64,000 bases of DNA from Bacteroidota bacterium (lineage in GTDB: Bacteria; Bacteroidota; Bacteroidia; Chitinophagales; Chitinophagaceae). The position numbers and the translations under genes were made by a program. The notes beneath the pieces are model-generated. The model had not been told where the DNA came from, searched no databases, and saw only the letters and a list, made by a program, of their open reading frames with translations. The stretch spans positions 1-64,000 of the forward strand of contig JAUZOA010000010.1 of NCBI GenBank assembly GCA_030706685.1. The letters are read 5' to 3'. Within the stretch, counting starts at the first letter, position 1; every line of letters begins with the position of its first letter. Shown here in pieces: positions 15,317 through 24,992 of this stretch.

Positions 15317-15436
15317 CATCCGTGAATAATGGTTATTTTTAAAAATAGCCGGTAAGACAAGAAGCTGGTAAGCGTTAATTTTCAAATCATTTTTTCTTAT
15401 CGTCTTCCCGGCTAAATTGATCACTACCCATCCGTG
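15317..15436. mobile_element. MITE-like element, family A (copy 3, perfect 8-bp duplication)
   Basis: CATCCGTG at 15317-15324 and 15429-15436 forms a perfect 8-bp direct repeat around a 104-bp element. The right end TAAATTGATCACTACC matches the family A end; the left end is diverged. An internal stem pairs TAGCCGG...AAGAC (15346) with GTCTTCCCGGCTA (near 15415). Its last 55 bp closely match 24866-24920, confirming a family. The gap before it (15189-15316) shows nothing else. Confidence 0.72.
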
Positions 15437-15592
15437 GTCCCTTTCCATTATTGTCCGGGGAAAATATTCTCAAATCAGGCAAACCTGCTAAGGCATTAGA
15501 CTTTGCGAACCATTAGATTCAGGGGCATGCACTCTAATTTCTTTTCGAAAACTCTATTTACTTTTTTTTGACAAAAAAAAGTAACAAAAAAA

Positions 15593-15773
15593 GTCCCGGC
15601 TCCAGAAAAATGGCTAAAAATTACTGCGTAAGCCTAAACGCAGGGAACTCGCCCCGGGCATACCTTGCCTTGAAAATACCACGGGCTCAAACAGCCCTGC
15701 GTTTCTTTCCCGCGATGCGGGAAAGACGGCTTACTCCGTAATTTTCTTAACGCCATTTTTCTGATGCCGGACA
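15593..15773. repeat. Long hairpin repeat (about 180 bp)
   Basis: AAAAATGGC (15606-15614) pairs with GCCATTTTT (15752-15760). Nested inside are AATTAC/GTAATT, GTAAGCC/GGCTTAC and AACGCAGGG/CCCTGCGTT. The outer GTCCCGG / CCGGAC extends it to 15593-15773. An A/T-rich block (TTTTTTTTGAC, AAAAAGTAAC) precedes it. This ordered nested pairing is a structured intergenic element, perhaps a decayed MITE or a noncoding RNA. Nothing else is seen up to accA. Confidence 0.7.
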
Positions 15774-15925
15774 TGCGCGAATTTTTACCAGACAACAATG
15801 GTTCCTTTCTTCAGCATAAAGATGTATCCTGGGATTAGCCCTTAATGCCACTGAATGAACAGGATACCCGGCCTCATTATTTCATTATAATTTAATCCTT
15901 AATTTAGCCTCTTCATTTATGGAGT

Positions 15926-16897
15926 ATGCCAACTAATGCGAACCGACAATTCCTGGATTTTGAAAAGCCGATAAAAGACCTCATTGACGAAATTGAGAAT
16001 GCAAAGCACCGGCAGGAAAAGACGAAGATTGATATGAGCGACCTGGTCTCGCGTCTTGAACAAAATATACTGGAAAAAAGAAAGGAGATCACGGCAAATC
16101 TTACCAGTTGGCAAAGGGTACAACTCAGCCGCCACCCCGACCGTCCCTATACCCAGAAATATATCGAGAAGATGACAACAAATTTTGTTGAGCTTTTCGG
16201 GGACCGTAATGTCCGGGATGATAAAGCGATGATCGGGGGATTCGCCAGCCTTGATGGGGAGACCGTCATGATCGTTGGCCAGCAAAAAGGGATCAATACC
16301 AAAATGCGGCAGCTTCGCAATTTTGGTATGGCCAATCCTGAAGGATACAGGAAGGCATTGCGCCTGATGAAAATGGCGGAGAAATTCAATAAGCCTATCA
16401 TAACTTTAATAGATACTCCCGGGGCTTATCCCGGCCTGGAAGCGGAGGAAAGAGGACAAGGCGAAGCGATAGCCAGGAATATTTATGAAATGATCCGTCT
16501 TCGCGTGCCTGTCATCTGTGTTATCATTGGAGAAGGAGCCAGCGGCGGCGCCCTGGGTATTGGTGTAGGTGACAGGGTTTTTATGATGGAAAATACCTGG
16601 TACACTGTCATCAGTCCCGAAAGCTGTTCGTCTATCCTGTGGAGAAGCTGGGAAAAGAAGGAAGTCGCGGCTGAACAATTGAGATTGACAGCGGATAAAA
16701 TGCTTGGATTTGGCCTGATTGATGGGATCATACCAGAACCAACAGGAGGCGCTCACTGGGATTACGACGCGTCGGCGCAAATTCTCAAAAATTATATCAA
16801 GCCTGTATTGAAAGAACTGAAGCAGGAACCTCCGGCGAAGAGGATACATGACCGGATAGAAAAGTTTGGTAAGATGGGATTCTGGGAGGAAGTGTAG
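15926..16897 (+). CDS. accA: Acetyl-CoA carboxylase carboxyltransferase subunit alpha
   Basis: This 323-aa protein has the usual family length. The coiled N-terminal helix region ([17 protein letters not shown]), R-H-P-x-R-P-Y, the crotonase-like core ([44 protein letters not shown]) and the glycine-rich [10 protein letters not shown] oxyanion region are all present. With AccD, not in this window, it transfers carboxyl from carboxybiotin to acetyl-CoA, the first step of fatty-acid synthesis. accB and accC lie 18 kb away at 35.3-37.2 kb. Confidence 0.97.
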   Translation: MPTNANRQFLDFEKPIKDLIDEIENAKHRQEKTKIDMSDLVSRLEQNILEKRKEITANLTSWQRVQLSRHPDRPYTQKYIEKMTTNFVELFGDRNVRDDKAMIGGFASLDGETVMIVGQQKGINTKMRQLRNFGMANPEGYRKALRLMKMAEKFNKPIITLIDTPGAYPGLEAEERGQGEAIARNIYEMIRLRVPVICVIIGEGASGGALGIGVGDRVFMMENTWYTVISPESCSSILWRSWEKKEVAAEQLRLTADKMLGFGLIDGIIPEPTGGAHWDYDASAQILKNYIKPVLKELKQEPPAKRIHDRIEKFGKMGFWEEV

Positions 16898-17085
16898 CCC
16901 CCCTGTCCGCGCCCTGGCGAGATGACTTAGGCGCCAAACTGCTTTTATTGCAGTGGCAGCGGTAAATAGGAAAGGTTTTAGTGATTATTTGCCCGGCTTT
17001 AGTATTATAATCTTTAATTGCAGCCATGAGTGAACACTTCATATTTCTGAACTTTACTCGTAACTCATAACTAATAACTCATCAC

Positions 17086-17991
17086 ATGTCTCTGAGAAAA
17101 AAATTTACAGGTACTGGTATCGCGATTGTGACCCCGTTTCATACAGACGGAAAAATAGACTGGAATAGTTTTAAGAAGCTCATTGAGTTTTGGATAGCCG
17201 GAAAGGTGGAATATCTCGTCGTGCTTGGCACTACCGGTGAAAGCGCTACGGTGCATGGTGAGGAAAAACAACAGGTTTTTTCTTTTGTAAAAGAAATGGT
17301 AGCCGGCCGCTTACCCCTGGTAGCCGGCATTGGCGGTAATGATACGCGCGAAGTGACCCATGACTTTAAGAAATTTGATCTTAATGGTTATGAGGCTATT
17401 CTTTCAGTAGCTCCCTATTATAATAAACCTAACCAGGAAGGGCTCTTTCAGCATTATAAGGCGTTGAATGATGCTACGCCTCTCCCTATCATCATGTATA
17501 ATGTGCCTTCCCGGACAGGTATGAATGTTGCAGCGGATACTCAATTACGGATCGCCCATGAGTGCAAAAATATATTTGCCACCAAAGAGGCTTCCGGCAA
17601 TTTCGAGCAGATCAGCCAGATCATTAAACATAAGCCGGATGAATTCATGGTCATCAGTGGTGATGACCCGATTACCCTGCACATGATCGCCTGCGGGGCT
17701 GAGGGACTTATATCAGTTGTAGCTAATGCTTACCCGAAAGATTATGCTGACATGGTCAGGCTATGTCTTGCCGGGCAATTTGAAGAGGCGCAAAAATTAC
17801 ATTTCAAATACACAGATATTATCGCTTCCATGTTTGCCGAAGGAAGTCCGAGTGGCGTAAAAGCCTATTTAAGCGAGATGGGGCTTTGTGAAAATACCTT
17901 TCGCCTGCCTGTATGGAGGGTGAGTGAGAAGCACCATCTGAGGATTAAAGAGCTGATGAAGCAGGCCAGATTGAATCTTAGCCTGATTTGA
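17086..17991 (+). CDS. dapA: 4-hydroxy-tetrahydrodipicolinate synthase
   Basis: This 301-aa class I aldolase has GTTGE at 48-52, the catalytic tyrosine in MYNVPSRTG (Y138) and the Schiff-base lysine in ATKEASGN (K167). It condenses pyruvate with aspartate semialdehyde, the entry to lysine and diaminopimelate synthesis. The stop codon is followed within 2 bp by the start of the esterase gene, so they may be cotranscribed. Confidence 0.96.
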   Translation: MSLRKKFTGTGIAIVTPFHTDGKIDWNSFKKLIEFWIAGKVEYLVVLGTTGESATVHGEEKQQVFSFVKEMVAGRLPLVAGIGGNDTREVTHDFKKFDLNGYEAILSVAPYYNKPNQEGLFQHYKALNDATPLPIIMYNVPSRTGMNVAADTQLRIAHECKNIFATKEASGNFEQISQIIKHKPDEFMVISGDDPITLHMIACGAEGLISVVANAYPKDYADMVRLCLAGQFEEAQKLHFKYTDIIASMFAEGSPSGVKAYLSEMGLCENTFRLPVWRVSEKHHLRIKELMKQARLNLSLI

Positions 17992-17993
17992 TT

Positions 17994-19115
17994 ATGCCCA
18001 AACCTTTACTTTACATATTTGTCTTATTACTCGCATCACCCGTTATGTCACAAAGCACGGTAAGGATTGAAATAAAAAAGTTACCAGCTTATCATCCTTC
18101 CGGGAGCGAGATATATATTGCCGGCTCTTTCAATGACTGGAATGCACAGGATAAAAACTATCGTTTCCAAAAGACCGCTAAGGGGGATTATTATATTAAC
18201 CTGAAGCTTAATGACGGGAAATACGAATACAAGATTGCAAGAGGAAGCTGGGATAAAGCAGAATGTAAAAAAGGCGGGGCTTTCCTCCCGAATCATGACC
18301 TGGTGGTGCCGGGTGATACAGTCATTCAGCTAGATATCGAGGAGTGGTCCGATAGATTTCCTGCAAAGCCAAGGGTTAGTACAGCCAGTAAGAATGTTCA
18401 TATTATTGATACTGCTTTTGTAATCCCTCAACTGAAGAGGATAAGAAGGGTCTGGATCTACCTGCCGGAAGGATATGAAAAATCCGGTAAACATTATCCT
18501 GTTCTGTATATGCACGACGGACAGAATGTTTTTGATGATTCAACTTCCTACGCCGGTGAGTGGGGAGTAGATGAGTGTCTTGATACCATGAAAAAGAAAT
18601 GTATCGTGGTAGCAGTGGATCATGGAGGCACTAAGCGTATGAATGAATATTGCCCTTATGATATGGAGCGGTTTGGAAAAGGTGAAGGCGACAAGTACGT
18701 TGATTTCCTGGTAATCACGCTGAAACCTTATATAGATAAGCATTACCGCACATTGAAGACCCGGGAGAATACATTTGTGGCGGGAAGCTCTATGGGAGGC
18801 ATCATTTCTTTGTATGCTGTATTAAAATACCCGGGGGTATTTGGCGGTGCGGGGGTGTTTTCACCGTCTTTTGGGATAGGCCCGAAAATATTTGATGATA
18901 TAAAAGCAAAAGGAAAGAAGGTAAACGCAAAAATATATTTCTATGCCGGTAAACAGGAAGGAGAGGGGATGGTGCCGGATATGCAAAAAGCGTTTGACCT
19001 GATGAAACAGGTGTCAAAATCAACAATGACAACTGTTATCCGCGATGACGGCAAGCATAATGAAACAAGGTGGAGAGTGGAATTCCCGTTATTTTACAAA
19101 TGGTTGATGAAATAG
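17994..19115 (+). CDS. Secreted esterase: CBM48-like domain plus alpha/beta hydrolase
   Basis: From ATG 17994 the protein has 373 residues. It carries a signal peptide (cut near MSQ20), a glycogen-binding/CBM48-like N-terminal domain (EIYIAGSFNDWNAQDKNYRF ... GKYEYKIARGSW, about 30-110) and an esterase D/Fes-type hydrolase domain. The nucleophile is S266 in GSSMGG; D and H follow near the end (DDGKHNE). The pairing is typical of enterochelin-esterase-like and feruloyl/acetyl esterases. It acts outside the cytoplasm, and the substrate is unknown. Confidence 0.85.
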   Translation: MPKPLLYIFVLLLASPVMSQSTVRIEIKKLPAYHPSGSEIYIAGSFNDWNAQDKNYRFQKTAKGDYYINLKLNDGKYEYKIARGSWDKAECKKGGAFLPNHDLVVPGDTVIQLDIEEWSDRFPAKPRVSTASKNVHIIDTAFVIPQLKRIRRVWIYLPEGYEKSGKHYPVLYMHDGQNVFDDSTSYAGEWGVDECLDTMKKKCIVVAVDHGGTKRMNEYCPYDMERFGKGEGDKYVDFLVITLKPYIDKHYRTLKTRENTFVAGSSMGGIISLYAVLKYPGVFGGAGVFSPSFGIGPKIFDDIKAKGKKVNAKIYFYAGKQEGEGMVPDMQKAFDLMKQVSKSTMTTVIRDDGKHNETRWRVEFPLFYKWLMK

Positions 19116-19122
19116 CCATCCT

Positions 19123-19605
19123 ATGAGATTTATTTTATTATCATTATTTGTATTTATTGTTTGTTTTACCGGCAGCGGTCAAACTGAAAAGAAAATTGAA
19201 ATCCCGGTACTGGTAAAGATTGCAGAAACATCAGATTTTCCCGGCCTGGTAAAACTTGTAAAAAGCCTTTCTTACCAGGTTAGCGATAGCTCCACACAGT
19301 CGGATGGCTCTTTAATTTATATTAGCAGGGAAAGCGAAATAAACGGCAATATATTAGGCTGTTTTGTTGATGCGAAACATAAGATCAACCAGGTTAGTTT
19401 TTCAACCTATAGCAAAGAGATTTACAACGATTTAAAACAGCAGGCTAAAAACTCAGGCTTCAGGTCTTCGGGCCTGCGTAAAAGACACGAGAACGGAATA
19501 TCCGAAACAGAGGATCTTGAAAAAGGGAAAACGCTGATCAGTATCGCGGCAAAAAATAAAGAGAATGGACATACCGAGTACGAGTTTACCATTTTGCAAT
19601 GGTGA
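19123..19605 (+). CDS. Small secreted protein of unknown function
   Basis: This 160-aa protein has a signal peptide (FILLSLFVFIVCFTGSGQ). The rest is charged, alternating beta and helix, and matches no family I know. It starts 7 bp after the esterase stop and is surely in the same transcript. It ends 5 bp before the convergent rnz stop. A role linked to the esterase is only suggested by the operon. Confidence 0.75.
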   Translation: MRFILLSLFVFIVCFTGSGQTEKKIEIPVLVKIAETSDFPGLVKLVKSLSYQVSDSSTQSDGSLIYISRESEINGNILGCFVDAKHKINQVSFSTYSKEIYNDLKQQAKNSGFRSSGLRKRHENGISETEDLEKGKTLISIAAKNKENGHTEYEFTILQW

Positions 19606-19610
19606 ACTCA

Positions 19611-20513
19611 TCATACTTTAAAAGTGACTCCTTCCAGCGCTAATTCACTGTTTGGAAAGACTTCCCTGGCTTCCTGCTCAAACTCTTCCAGTGTATCATA
19701 TTTACTGCTGAAGTGTCCAAGCAAGAGTTTGCCAACATTGGCCTTTTTGGCTATCAGGGCAGCTTGTTTGGAAGTGGAGTGAAACCTTTCTTCTGCTCTT
19801 TCGCGAAGATTATCCAGGTAAGTAGCTTCATGATAGATCATATCGGCATCCCTGATATGATCTATCATGGTCTCGTTATATTTTGTGTCGGCGCAAAAAG
19901 CATAGGTCTTTCCTTTGGGGCCTTCTATCGTCAGCCATTCGTTTTTGATCACCTCCCCGGCGGTAGTAATAAAATCTTCCCCATTTTTGAGTCTTTCATA
20001 AAAGTGCAGGGGGATATTGTTCTCCCGTATACTTTCGAGGATCAGTTTGCGGGGTTTCTTTTTTTCCCGGAAAGAAAAGCCATAACACTCGATCCGGTGA
20101 TGAGTGGGGAAACACCTGATTTCGATCTTTTCATTGTCTACCAGGGTGTCCGCTCCACTTATGGTATGAAAATGCAGCGGGTAACAGAGCCGGGTATCGG
20201 CTACTTTGATCTGCATCTCGATTATTTCCTGGAGGGGCGAAGGGCCGAAAATATGAAGTTCCTGCTGGTGGCTGAGCAAACTGAATGAATTGATGAGCCC
20301 TACCAAGCCAAAATAATGATCGCCGTGAAGATGTGAAATGAATATATGGGAGATCTTGCTTCGCCGGATCTTATAATTGATCATTTGTATCTGCGTCCCC
20401 TCTCCGCAATCCACTAAAAAATTGTCGCCATCCAGGGTTACCACCTGGCTGGTGGGGTGACGGTCAAAGGCCGGGACGGCAGAATTATTTCCAAGGATCG
20501 TAACAGCGAGCAT
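19611..20513 (-). CDS. rnz: Ribonuclease Z
   Basis: This 300-aa metallo-beta-lactamase-fold endonuclease has the HLHGDH motif at 61-66, F-L-V-D-C-G-E-G-T at 32-40, a further metal Asp in CADTKYNE, and H-S-T-S and L-L-G-H-F-S-S-K-Y later on. The family processes tRNA 3' ends. It is the last gene of a leftward run after the STAS protein and the ketosamine kinase. Confidence 0.95.
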   Translation of the reverse strand: MLAVTILGNNSAVPAFDRHPTSQVVTLDGDNFLVDCGEGTQIQMINYKIRRSKISHIFISHLHGDHYFGLVGLINSFSLLSHQQELHIFGPSPLQEIIEMQIKVADTRLCYPLHFHTISGADTLVDNEKIEIRCFPTHHRIECYGFSFREKKKPRKLILESIRENNIPLHFYERLKNGEDFITTAGEVIKNEWLTIEGPKGKTYAFCADTKYNETMIDHIRDADMIYHEATYLDNLRERAEERFHSTSKQAALIAKKANVGKLLLGHFSSKYDTLEEFEQEAREVFPNSELALEGVTFKV

Positions 20514-20587
20514 TCTTCAAAAATAGAAATATAATTTTATCAAACACCGGGGAAAGACGGTATTTTAATGGGTAGGGCTGCTTTCTT

Positions 20588-21472
20588 TCAAACAAGTTTT
20601 TTCAGTGTATGGGTTATATCTGCAAGATAGCTCTTCCCGAAAAGATTGAGATGGATCAATAAAGGGTAGAGATTACAAACTTCCCATTGTTCATGATAGT
20701 TTGCCGGCAAAGGGAAATGGTAGTGATAAGTATCGTAGAAAATTTTGTCAAAACCGCCAAACAGTGTTGTCATAGCCAGGTCCATACTGCGGTGACCGAA
20801 ATATACGGCCGGGTCTATCAATACGGGCGATGACTGGCCGCTGCACATAAAATTACCATTCCAGAGATCGCCATGAAGTAAGGAAGGTTTTTCATTATCA
20901 AAGATTGATTCGAGTTTTTTGAACAGGGTTTCAAAAGAGGCGGCCAGGTTTTTTCCAAGATGATTTTTTTCAAGAGCGAGATTTATTTGAGGTTCCAGCC
21001 GGTAATGAATAAAAAAATCGGTCCAATTACCGGTAAAAGTATTCGCCTGCGGCAGCGAGCCCATAAAATTATCTTCGGGGAACCCGAAATGGGGATTGCT
21101 GCAATGATGCAGGCATGCAAGCTGCTCACCTGATTTTTTCCAGAAGTCTTCATTCCGGGTTCCCGGTTCTATCCATTCAAGCAGTAACCATTGATGGTTA
21201 TGATACGTTTCACAAAGGAAGACGGAGGGGGTCAGGATACAGTTTTGCCGGGCTATAAATTCAAGGCCATTCTTCTCTTTTTGAAAAAGCCCGGCCAGTG
21301 TTGTTGCAGAATTAAGTTTCAGGAAAAACTTGTGGGTATCGTTTATCTTTACCTGGTAAGTATCGTTTATAGAACCTCCTCCTACGGAAATGATCCCGAT
21401 TGAACTAACTACTATATTTAGTTGTTTTGATATATGACTGCTAAAAAGCTCTTTTATTTGTTGAGGGGTCAT
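20588..21472 (-). CDS. Fructosamine/ketosamine-3-kinase family protein
   Basis: This 294-aa protein kinase-fold enzyme has V-G-G-G-S-I-N-D-T-Y at the nucleotide loop, a Lys in FFLKLN, LLHGDLWNGNF as catalytic loop and LIDPAVYFGHRSMDLAM as the metal-binding Asp segment. Relatives phosphorylate fructosamines on glycated proteins and so repair them. It lies 74 bp upstream of rnz in the same direction. Confidence 0.93.
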   Translation of the reverse strand: MTPQQIKELFSSHISKQLNIVVSSIGIISVGGGSINDTYQVKINDTHKFFLKLNSATTLAGLFQKEKNGLEFIARQNCILTPSVFLCETYHNHQWLLLEWIEPGTRNEDFWKKSGEQLACLHHCSNPHFGFPEDNFMGSLPQANTFTGNWTDFFIHYRLEPQINLALEKNHLGKNLAASFETLFKKLESIFDNEKPSLLHGDLWNGNFMCSGQSSPVLIDPAVYFGHRSMDLAMTTLFGGFDKIFYDTYHYHFPLPANYHEQWEVCNLYPLLIHLNLFGKSYLADITHTLKKLV

Positions 21473-21634
21473 TGATCAGGAGTATGAGTTTTGCCGGGGT
21501 ATTTTCAAAGATTTGGGTTACCAAACGATGAAATGGGTGACCCGTGATAACAGTTCCGGATGCAGGATAGGGCTGCAAAAAAATGATTACTGCAGGTTTT
21601 GTATGATTAAGAAATGACCGGTACAGGTCGCCTT

Positions 21635-22024
21635 TTAGGGGACAGAGGCATCCTCTCCGCCCAAAAGCTCTCTTTCGATCTCTTCCATCTGGACGATATC
21701 CCAGGCTTCGCTTTCCGTCGGTGTTACATTCATCATCTCCAAAAGTTCATCCTTGTCAAGAAACTCTTCGACCTTTTTTTGCAACTCACAGATGACGAAG
21801 GAAGCGCCTTTTTCATAGAATTTTTGCTGGATCGACACGAGTTTCTCAGCGGCAGCATTATCCAGGCTTTCTATGTCTTTGAGTATTAGTACCACGTTTT
21901 TAACGTCATTTTGCAGGTAGGGTAGTAAACATGCGGCTAATTCTTCTGTCATACTTGCAGAAATCGATGGTCCGGGCAGCGTGATGGCATGAAATTTTTC
22001 TTTGGTATCTGTTTTGACCTGCAT
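21635..22024 (-). CDS. STAS-domain protein (anti-sigma antagonist-like)
   Basis: Starting at ATG 22024 (MQVKTDTKEKFHAITL) the protein has 129 residues; an extension to 22084 adds 20 residues without family support. The pattern K-N-V-V-L-I-L-K-D-I-E-S-L-D-N-A-A-A-E-K-L is the STAS core, with serine replaced by N-A around the usual phosphorylation site. The tail is acidic (DIVQMEEIERELLGGED). It faces clpC across 147 bp and leads the leftward run with the kinase and rnz. Confidence 0.78.
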   Translation of the reverse strand: MQVKTDTKEKFHAITLPGPSISASMTEELAACLLPYLQNDVKNVVLILKDIESLDNAAAEKLVSIQQKFYEKGASFVICELQKKVEEFLDKDELLEMMNVTPTESEAWDIVQMEEIERELLGGEDASVP

Positions 22025-22170
22025 ATCCTGATATTTAGGCACTAAGCCGGGCGAAGCGCCGAAAATGTTGACCCCCGTGAACAACTAATGTTATCAACAT
22101 TCCGTTTATAATTACGGGAGAACAGGAACCAAATATATTTGTTAATATTGTATCAACCAATTATCTAAAA

Positions 22171-24696
22171 ATGGATAATAATTTTTCAGCACAGGTAAAA
22201 GAGATCATTTCGTTCAGCAGGGAAGAAGCATTGAGATTAGGAAACGATTTTATCGGCACCGAGCACCTTCTCCTGGGATTGATCCGGGAGGGGGATAATA
22301 CAGCAGTCCGTATCCTTAAAAGTTTCAATGTCGATCTTTATGAACTCCGGAAAGAAATAGAACTCGCCGTAAAAGATAAAACAGGAAAAAACATTGCTAA
22401 CATTAACAGTCTCCCGCTGACCAAGCAAGCCGAAAAAGTCATCAGGGTGACGGTACTGGAAGCAAAAGCTTTAAAAAGCACGACTGTTGAGACAGAGCAC
22501 CTGATGCTTTCTATTCTTAAGAATAAAGAAAATATTGCTACACAAATCTTAAACCAGTTTGACGTGGACTACGATCTTTTCAGGCAGGAACTGGGTATAG
22601 TAAAATCCAATGACCCCAGGGCCGATTATACTGATGAAAACGACGATGATTTTGATGAAGAAAAAAAATATTCCCAGCAAAAAAGTTCAAAGCAATCGGG
22701 CAGCGCTAAAAGCAAGACGCCTGTATTGGATAATTTTGGCCGGGATATTACCAAGTTGGCTGAGATGGGAGCATTGGATCCCATTGTTGGCCGTGAAACG
22801 GAGATAGAAAGAGTATCCCAGATCCTTTCCCGCCGGAAAAAGAATAACCCGATCCTGATCGGCGAACCCGGCGTAGGTAAAACCGCCATAGTCGAAGGTC
22901 TTGCTCTCCGGATAGTTCAGCGGAAAGTCTCGAGAGTATTATTTGACAAAAGAGTGATCTCTCTTGACCTGGCTGCGCTGGTAGCCGGTACAAAATATCG
23001 CGGCCAGTTTGAAGAAAGGATGAAAGCCATCATGAACGAACTGGAAAAGAACCGTGATGTGATCTTATTTATCGATGAGCTGCATACTATTGTAGGTGCC
23101 GGTGGCGCGAGTGGTTCATTAGATGCCAGTAATATCTTCAAACCCGCTTTGGCCAGGGGAGAACTTCAATGTATCGGGGCTTCTACACTGGATGAATACA
23201 GGATGTATATTGAAAAGGACGGAGCTCTTGACCGCCGCTTCCAGAAAGTGATGATTGAACCTCCGACCGTAGACGAGACGATCCAGATACTGAATAATAT
23301 CAAGTCCAAATACGAAGATTACCACAATGTGATATACAGCAATGACGCGATTGATGCCTGTGTGAAGCTGAGCGACCGGTATATTACAGATCGTCTGTTG
23401 CCCGATAAAGCCATTGATGTTATGGACGAAGTAGGAGCCAGGGTGCACCTGAAAAACATCAATGTACCGCAAAACATTGTTGATCTTGAAAAGAAGATTG
23501 AGGATGTAAAGAATGAGAAGAATAAAGTGGTAAAAAGCCAGAAATTCGAAGAAGCCGCTTCTTTGCGGGATACAGAAAAAAGATTGGCCGAAGATCTTGA
23601 AAAAGCAAAAGCAGACTGGGAGGAAGAGAGCAAGCACAAGCGTTACCCGATAGATGAAGAAGCCATTGCTGAAGTAGTGAGTATGATGACGGGAATCCCT
23701 GTCAAGAGAATGGTACAGGCTGAAACAGAAAAGCTTCGCAAAATGGCTGACGACATGAGGGATATGGTTGTTGGCCAGGAAGAAGCCATTGCCAAAGTGG
23801 TAAAAGCTATTCAACGTAACAGGGTAGGGTTGAAAGATCCTAAGAAGCCAATCGGCACATTTATTTTCCTTGGCCCGACGGGTGTTGGTAAAACCGAGTT
23901 GGCGAGAGCGCTGGCAAGATATATGTTCGATTCTGAAGATGCGCTGATTCGCATTGATATGAGTGAGTATATGGAAAAATTCACGGTAAGCCGCCTGATC
24001 GGGGCTCCTCCGGGGTATGTTGGCTATGAGGAAGGCGGTCAATTGACGGAAAAAGTTCGCCGCAAGCCATATAGTGTTATTTTATTGGATGAAATAGAAA
24101 AAGCTCATCCGGATATTTATAATATTCTTTTACAGGTGCTGGATGATGGTCAGTTAACCGATGGTCTTGGAAGAAAAGTGGATTTTAAGAATACCCTGAT
24201 CATTATGACTTCTAATATAGGCGCCCGCCAGTTAAAGGACTTTGGAACCGGCGTTGGTTTTGCCACTACTTCACGGGTTGAGCACCAGGATGAAGCAAAC
24301 AAAGCAGTCATTGAAAAGGCATTGAAGCGTACTTTCTCACCGGAATTCCTGAACCGTATTGATGATGTGGTCATTTTCAACAGCCTGACAAAGGAAAATA
24401 TCTTCAATATCATAGATATCCTGATGAAGGGTGTGCTGAAAAGACTGGCCAATCTTGGTTTCAGTCTCGAGTTAACGGAAGATGCCAAATCCTTCCTGGC
24501 AGATAAAGGATATGATGTCCAGTTTGGCGCACGTCCTTTGCACAGGGCTATCCAAAAATACCTGGAAGACCCGTTGGCTGAAGAAATACTGAGCCTGCAT
24601 GTAAAAGCCGGCGATGTATTGGTAGTCGATCTCGATAAGGAAAACCATAAGCTGAAATTCTCATTCAAAAACGTGGAAGAGAAGTCAAAAGCATAA
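22171..24696 (+). CDS. clpC: ATP-dependent Clp protease ATP-binding subunit ClpC
   Basis: This 841-aa AAA+ unfoldase has a double Clp N-domain (1-145), an acidic linker ([12 protein letters not shown]), D1 with Walker A GEPGVGKT at 231-238, a UVR-type middle region (about 445-480), and D2 with Walker A GPTGVGKT at 568-575 and the FxxEFLNRID sensor. It feeds substrates to ClpP. Length and order are normal for ClpC. It has its own promoter region with TATATTTG near 22133 and is followed by a terminator at 24719. Confidence 0.96.
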   Translation: MDNNFSAQVKEIISFSREEALRLGNDFIGTEHLLLGLIREGDNTAVRILKSFNVDLYELRKEIELAVKDKTGKNIANINSLPLTKQAEKVIRVTVLEAKALKSTTVETEHLMLSILKNKENIATQILNQFDVDYDLFRQELGIVKSNDPRADYTDENDDDFDEEKKYSQQKSSKQSGSAKSKTPVLDNFGRDITKLAEMGALDPIVGRETEIERVSQILSRRKKNNPILIGEPGVGKTAIVEGLALRIVQRKVSRVLFDKRVISLDLAALVAGTKYRGQFEERMKAIMNELEKNRDVILFIDELHTIVGAGGASGSLDASNIFKPALARGELQCIGASTLDEYRMYIEKDGALDRRFQKVMIEPPTVDETIQILNNIKSKYEDYHNVIYSNDAIDACVKLSDRYITDRLLPDKAIDVMDEVGARVHLKNINVPQNIVDLEKKIEDVKNEKNKVVKSQKFEEAASLRDTEKRLAEDLEKAKADWEEESKHKRYPIDEEAIAEVVSMMTGIPVKRMVQAETEKLRKMADDMRDMVVGQEEAIAKVVKAIQRNRVGLKDPKKPIGTFIFLGPTGVGKTELARALARYMFDSEDALIRIDMSEYMEKFTVSRLIGAPPGYVGYEEGGQLTEKVRRKPYSVILLDEIEKAHPDIYNILLQVLDDGQLTDGLGRKVDFKNTLIIMTSNIGARQLKDFGTGVGFATTSRVEHQDEANKAVIEKALKRTFSPEFLNRIDDVVIFNSLTKENIFNIIDILMKGVLKRLANLGFSLELTEDAKSFLADKGYDVQFGARPLHRAIQKYLEDPLAEEILSLHVKAGDVLVVDLDKENHKLKFSFKNVEEKSKA

Positions 24697-24718
24697 GACA
24701 TAGTTTTGATAAATTCGT

Positions 24719-24749
24719 AAGGAGTGTTTTAACCAGGCACTCCTTTTTT
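24719..24749 (+). terminator. Intrinsic terminator after clpC
   Basis: AAGGAGTG (24719-24726) pairs with CACTCCTT (24738-24745), followed by a T run. Confidence 0.88.
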
Positions 24750-24777
24750 GTTGCCTGCTGCTAAGCAAAATAGCCAG

Positions 24778-24928
24778 GTATGGCCACAGAGACACCATCA
24801 TGTATACTCCGCGGTTATCTGTTTCTCTGAGATCCTCTGTGGCCAATATCAATATTGCCCTTAGCATTAATCTTCAAATCATTTTCTCTTATCGACTTCC
24901 CCGCAAAATTGACCGCTACCGGTATTTT
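24778..24928. repeat. Family A-related repeat upstream of cmk
   Basis: GGCCACAGAG and CTCTGTGGCC (24782-24844) form an imperfect palindrome like the interior of the element at 4053. The right end, AAAATTGACCGCTACC (24905-24920), matches the family A terminus, and about 55 bp before it match copy 3. The left terminus is not clear, so this copy is truncated or diverged. It fills the clpC-cmk gap. Confidence 0.55.
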
Positions 24929-24992
24929 AAGGATTTAATAAATTCACATTCTATCCCTATTTTGCGAAGCAGTATTTTTGGTATAATTATAA

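Noticed and set aside
19713-20288. A 191-aa open frame on the plus strand
   Set aside because: It is antisense to rnz, which has all metal motifs; no recognisable domain in the antisense frame.
23119-24042. A 307-aa open frame on the minus strand
   Set aside because: It lies entirely within clpC on the opposite strand; ClpC is unambiguous and the antisense frame has no family pattern.
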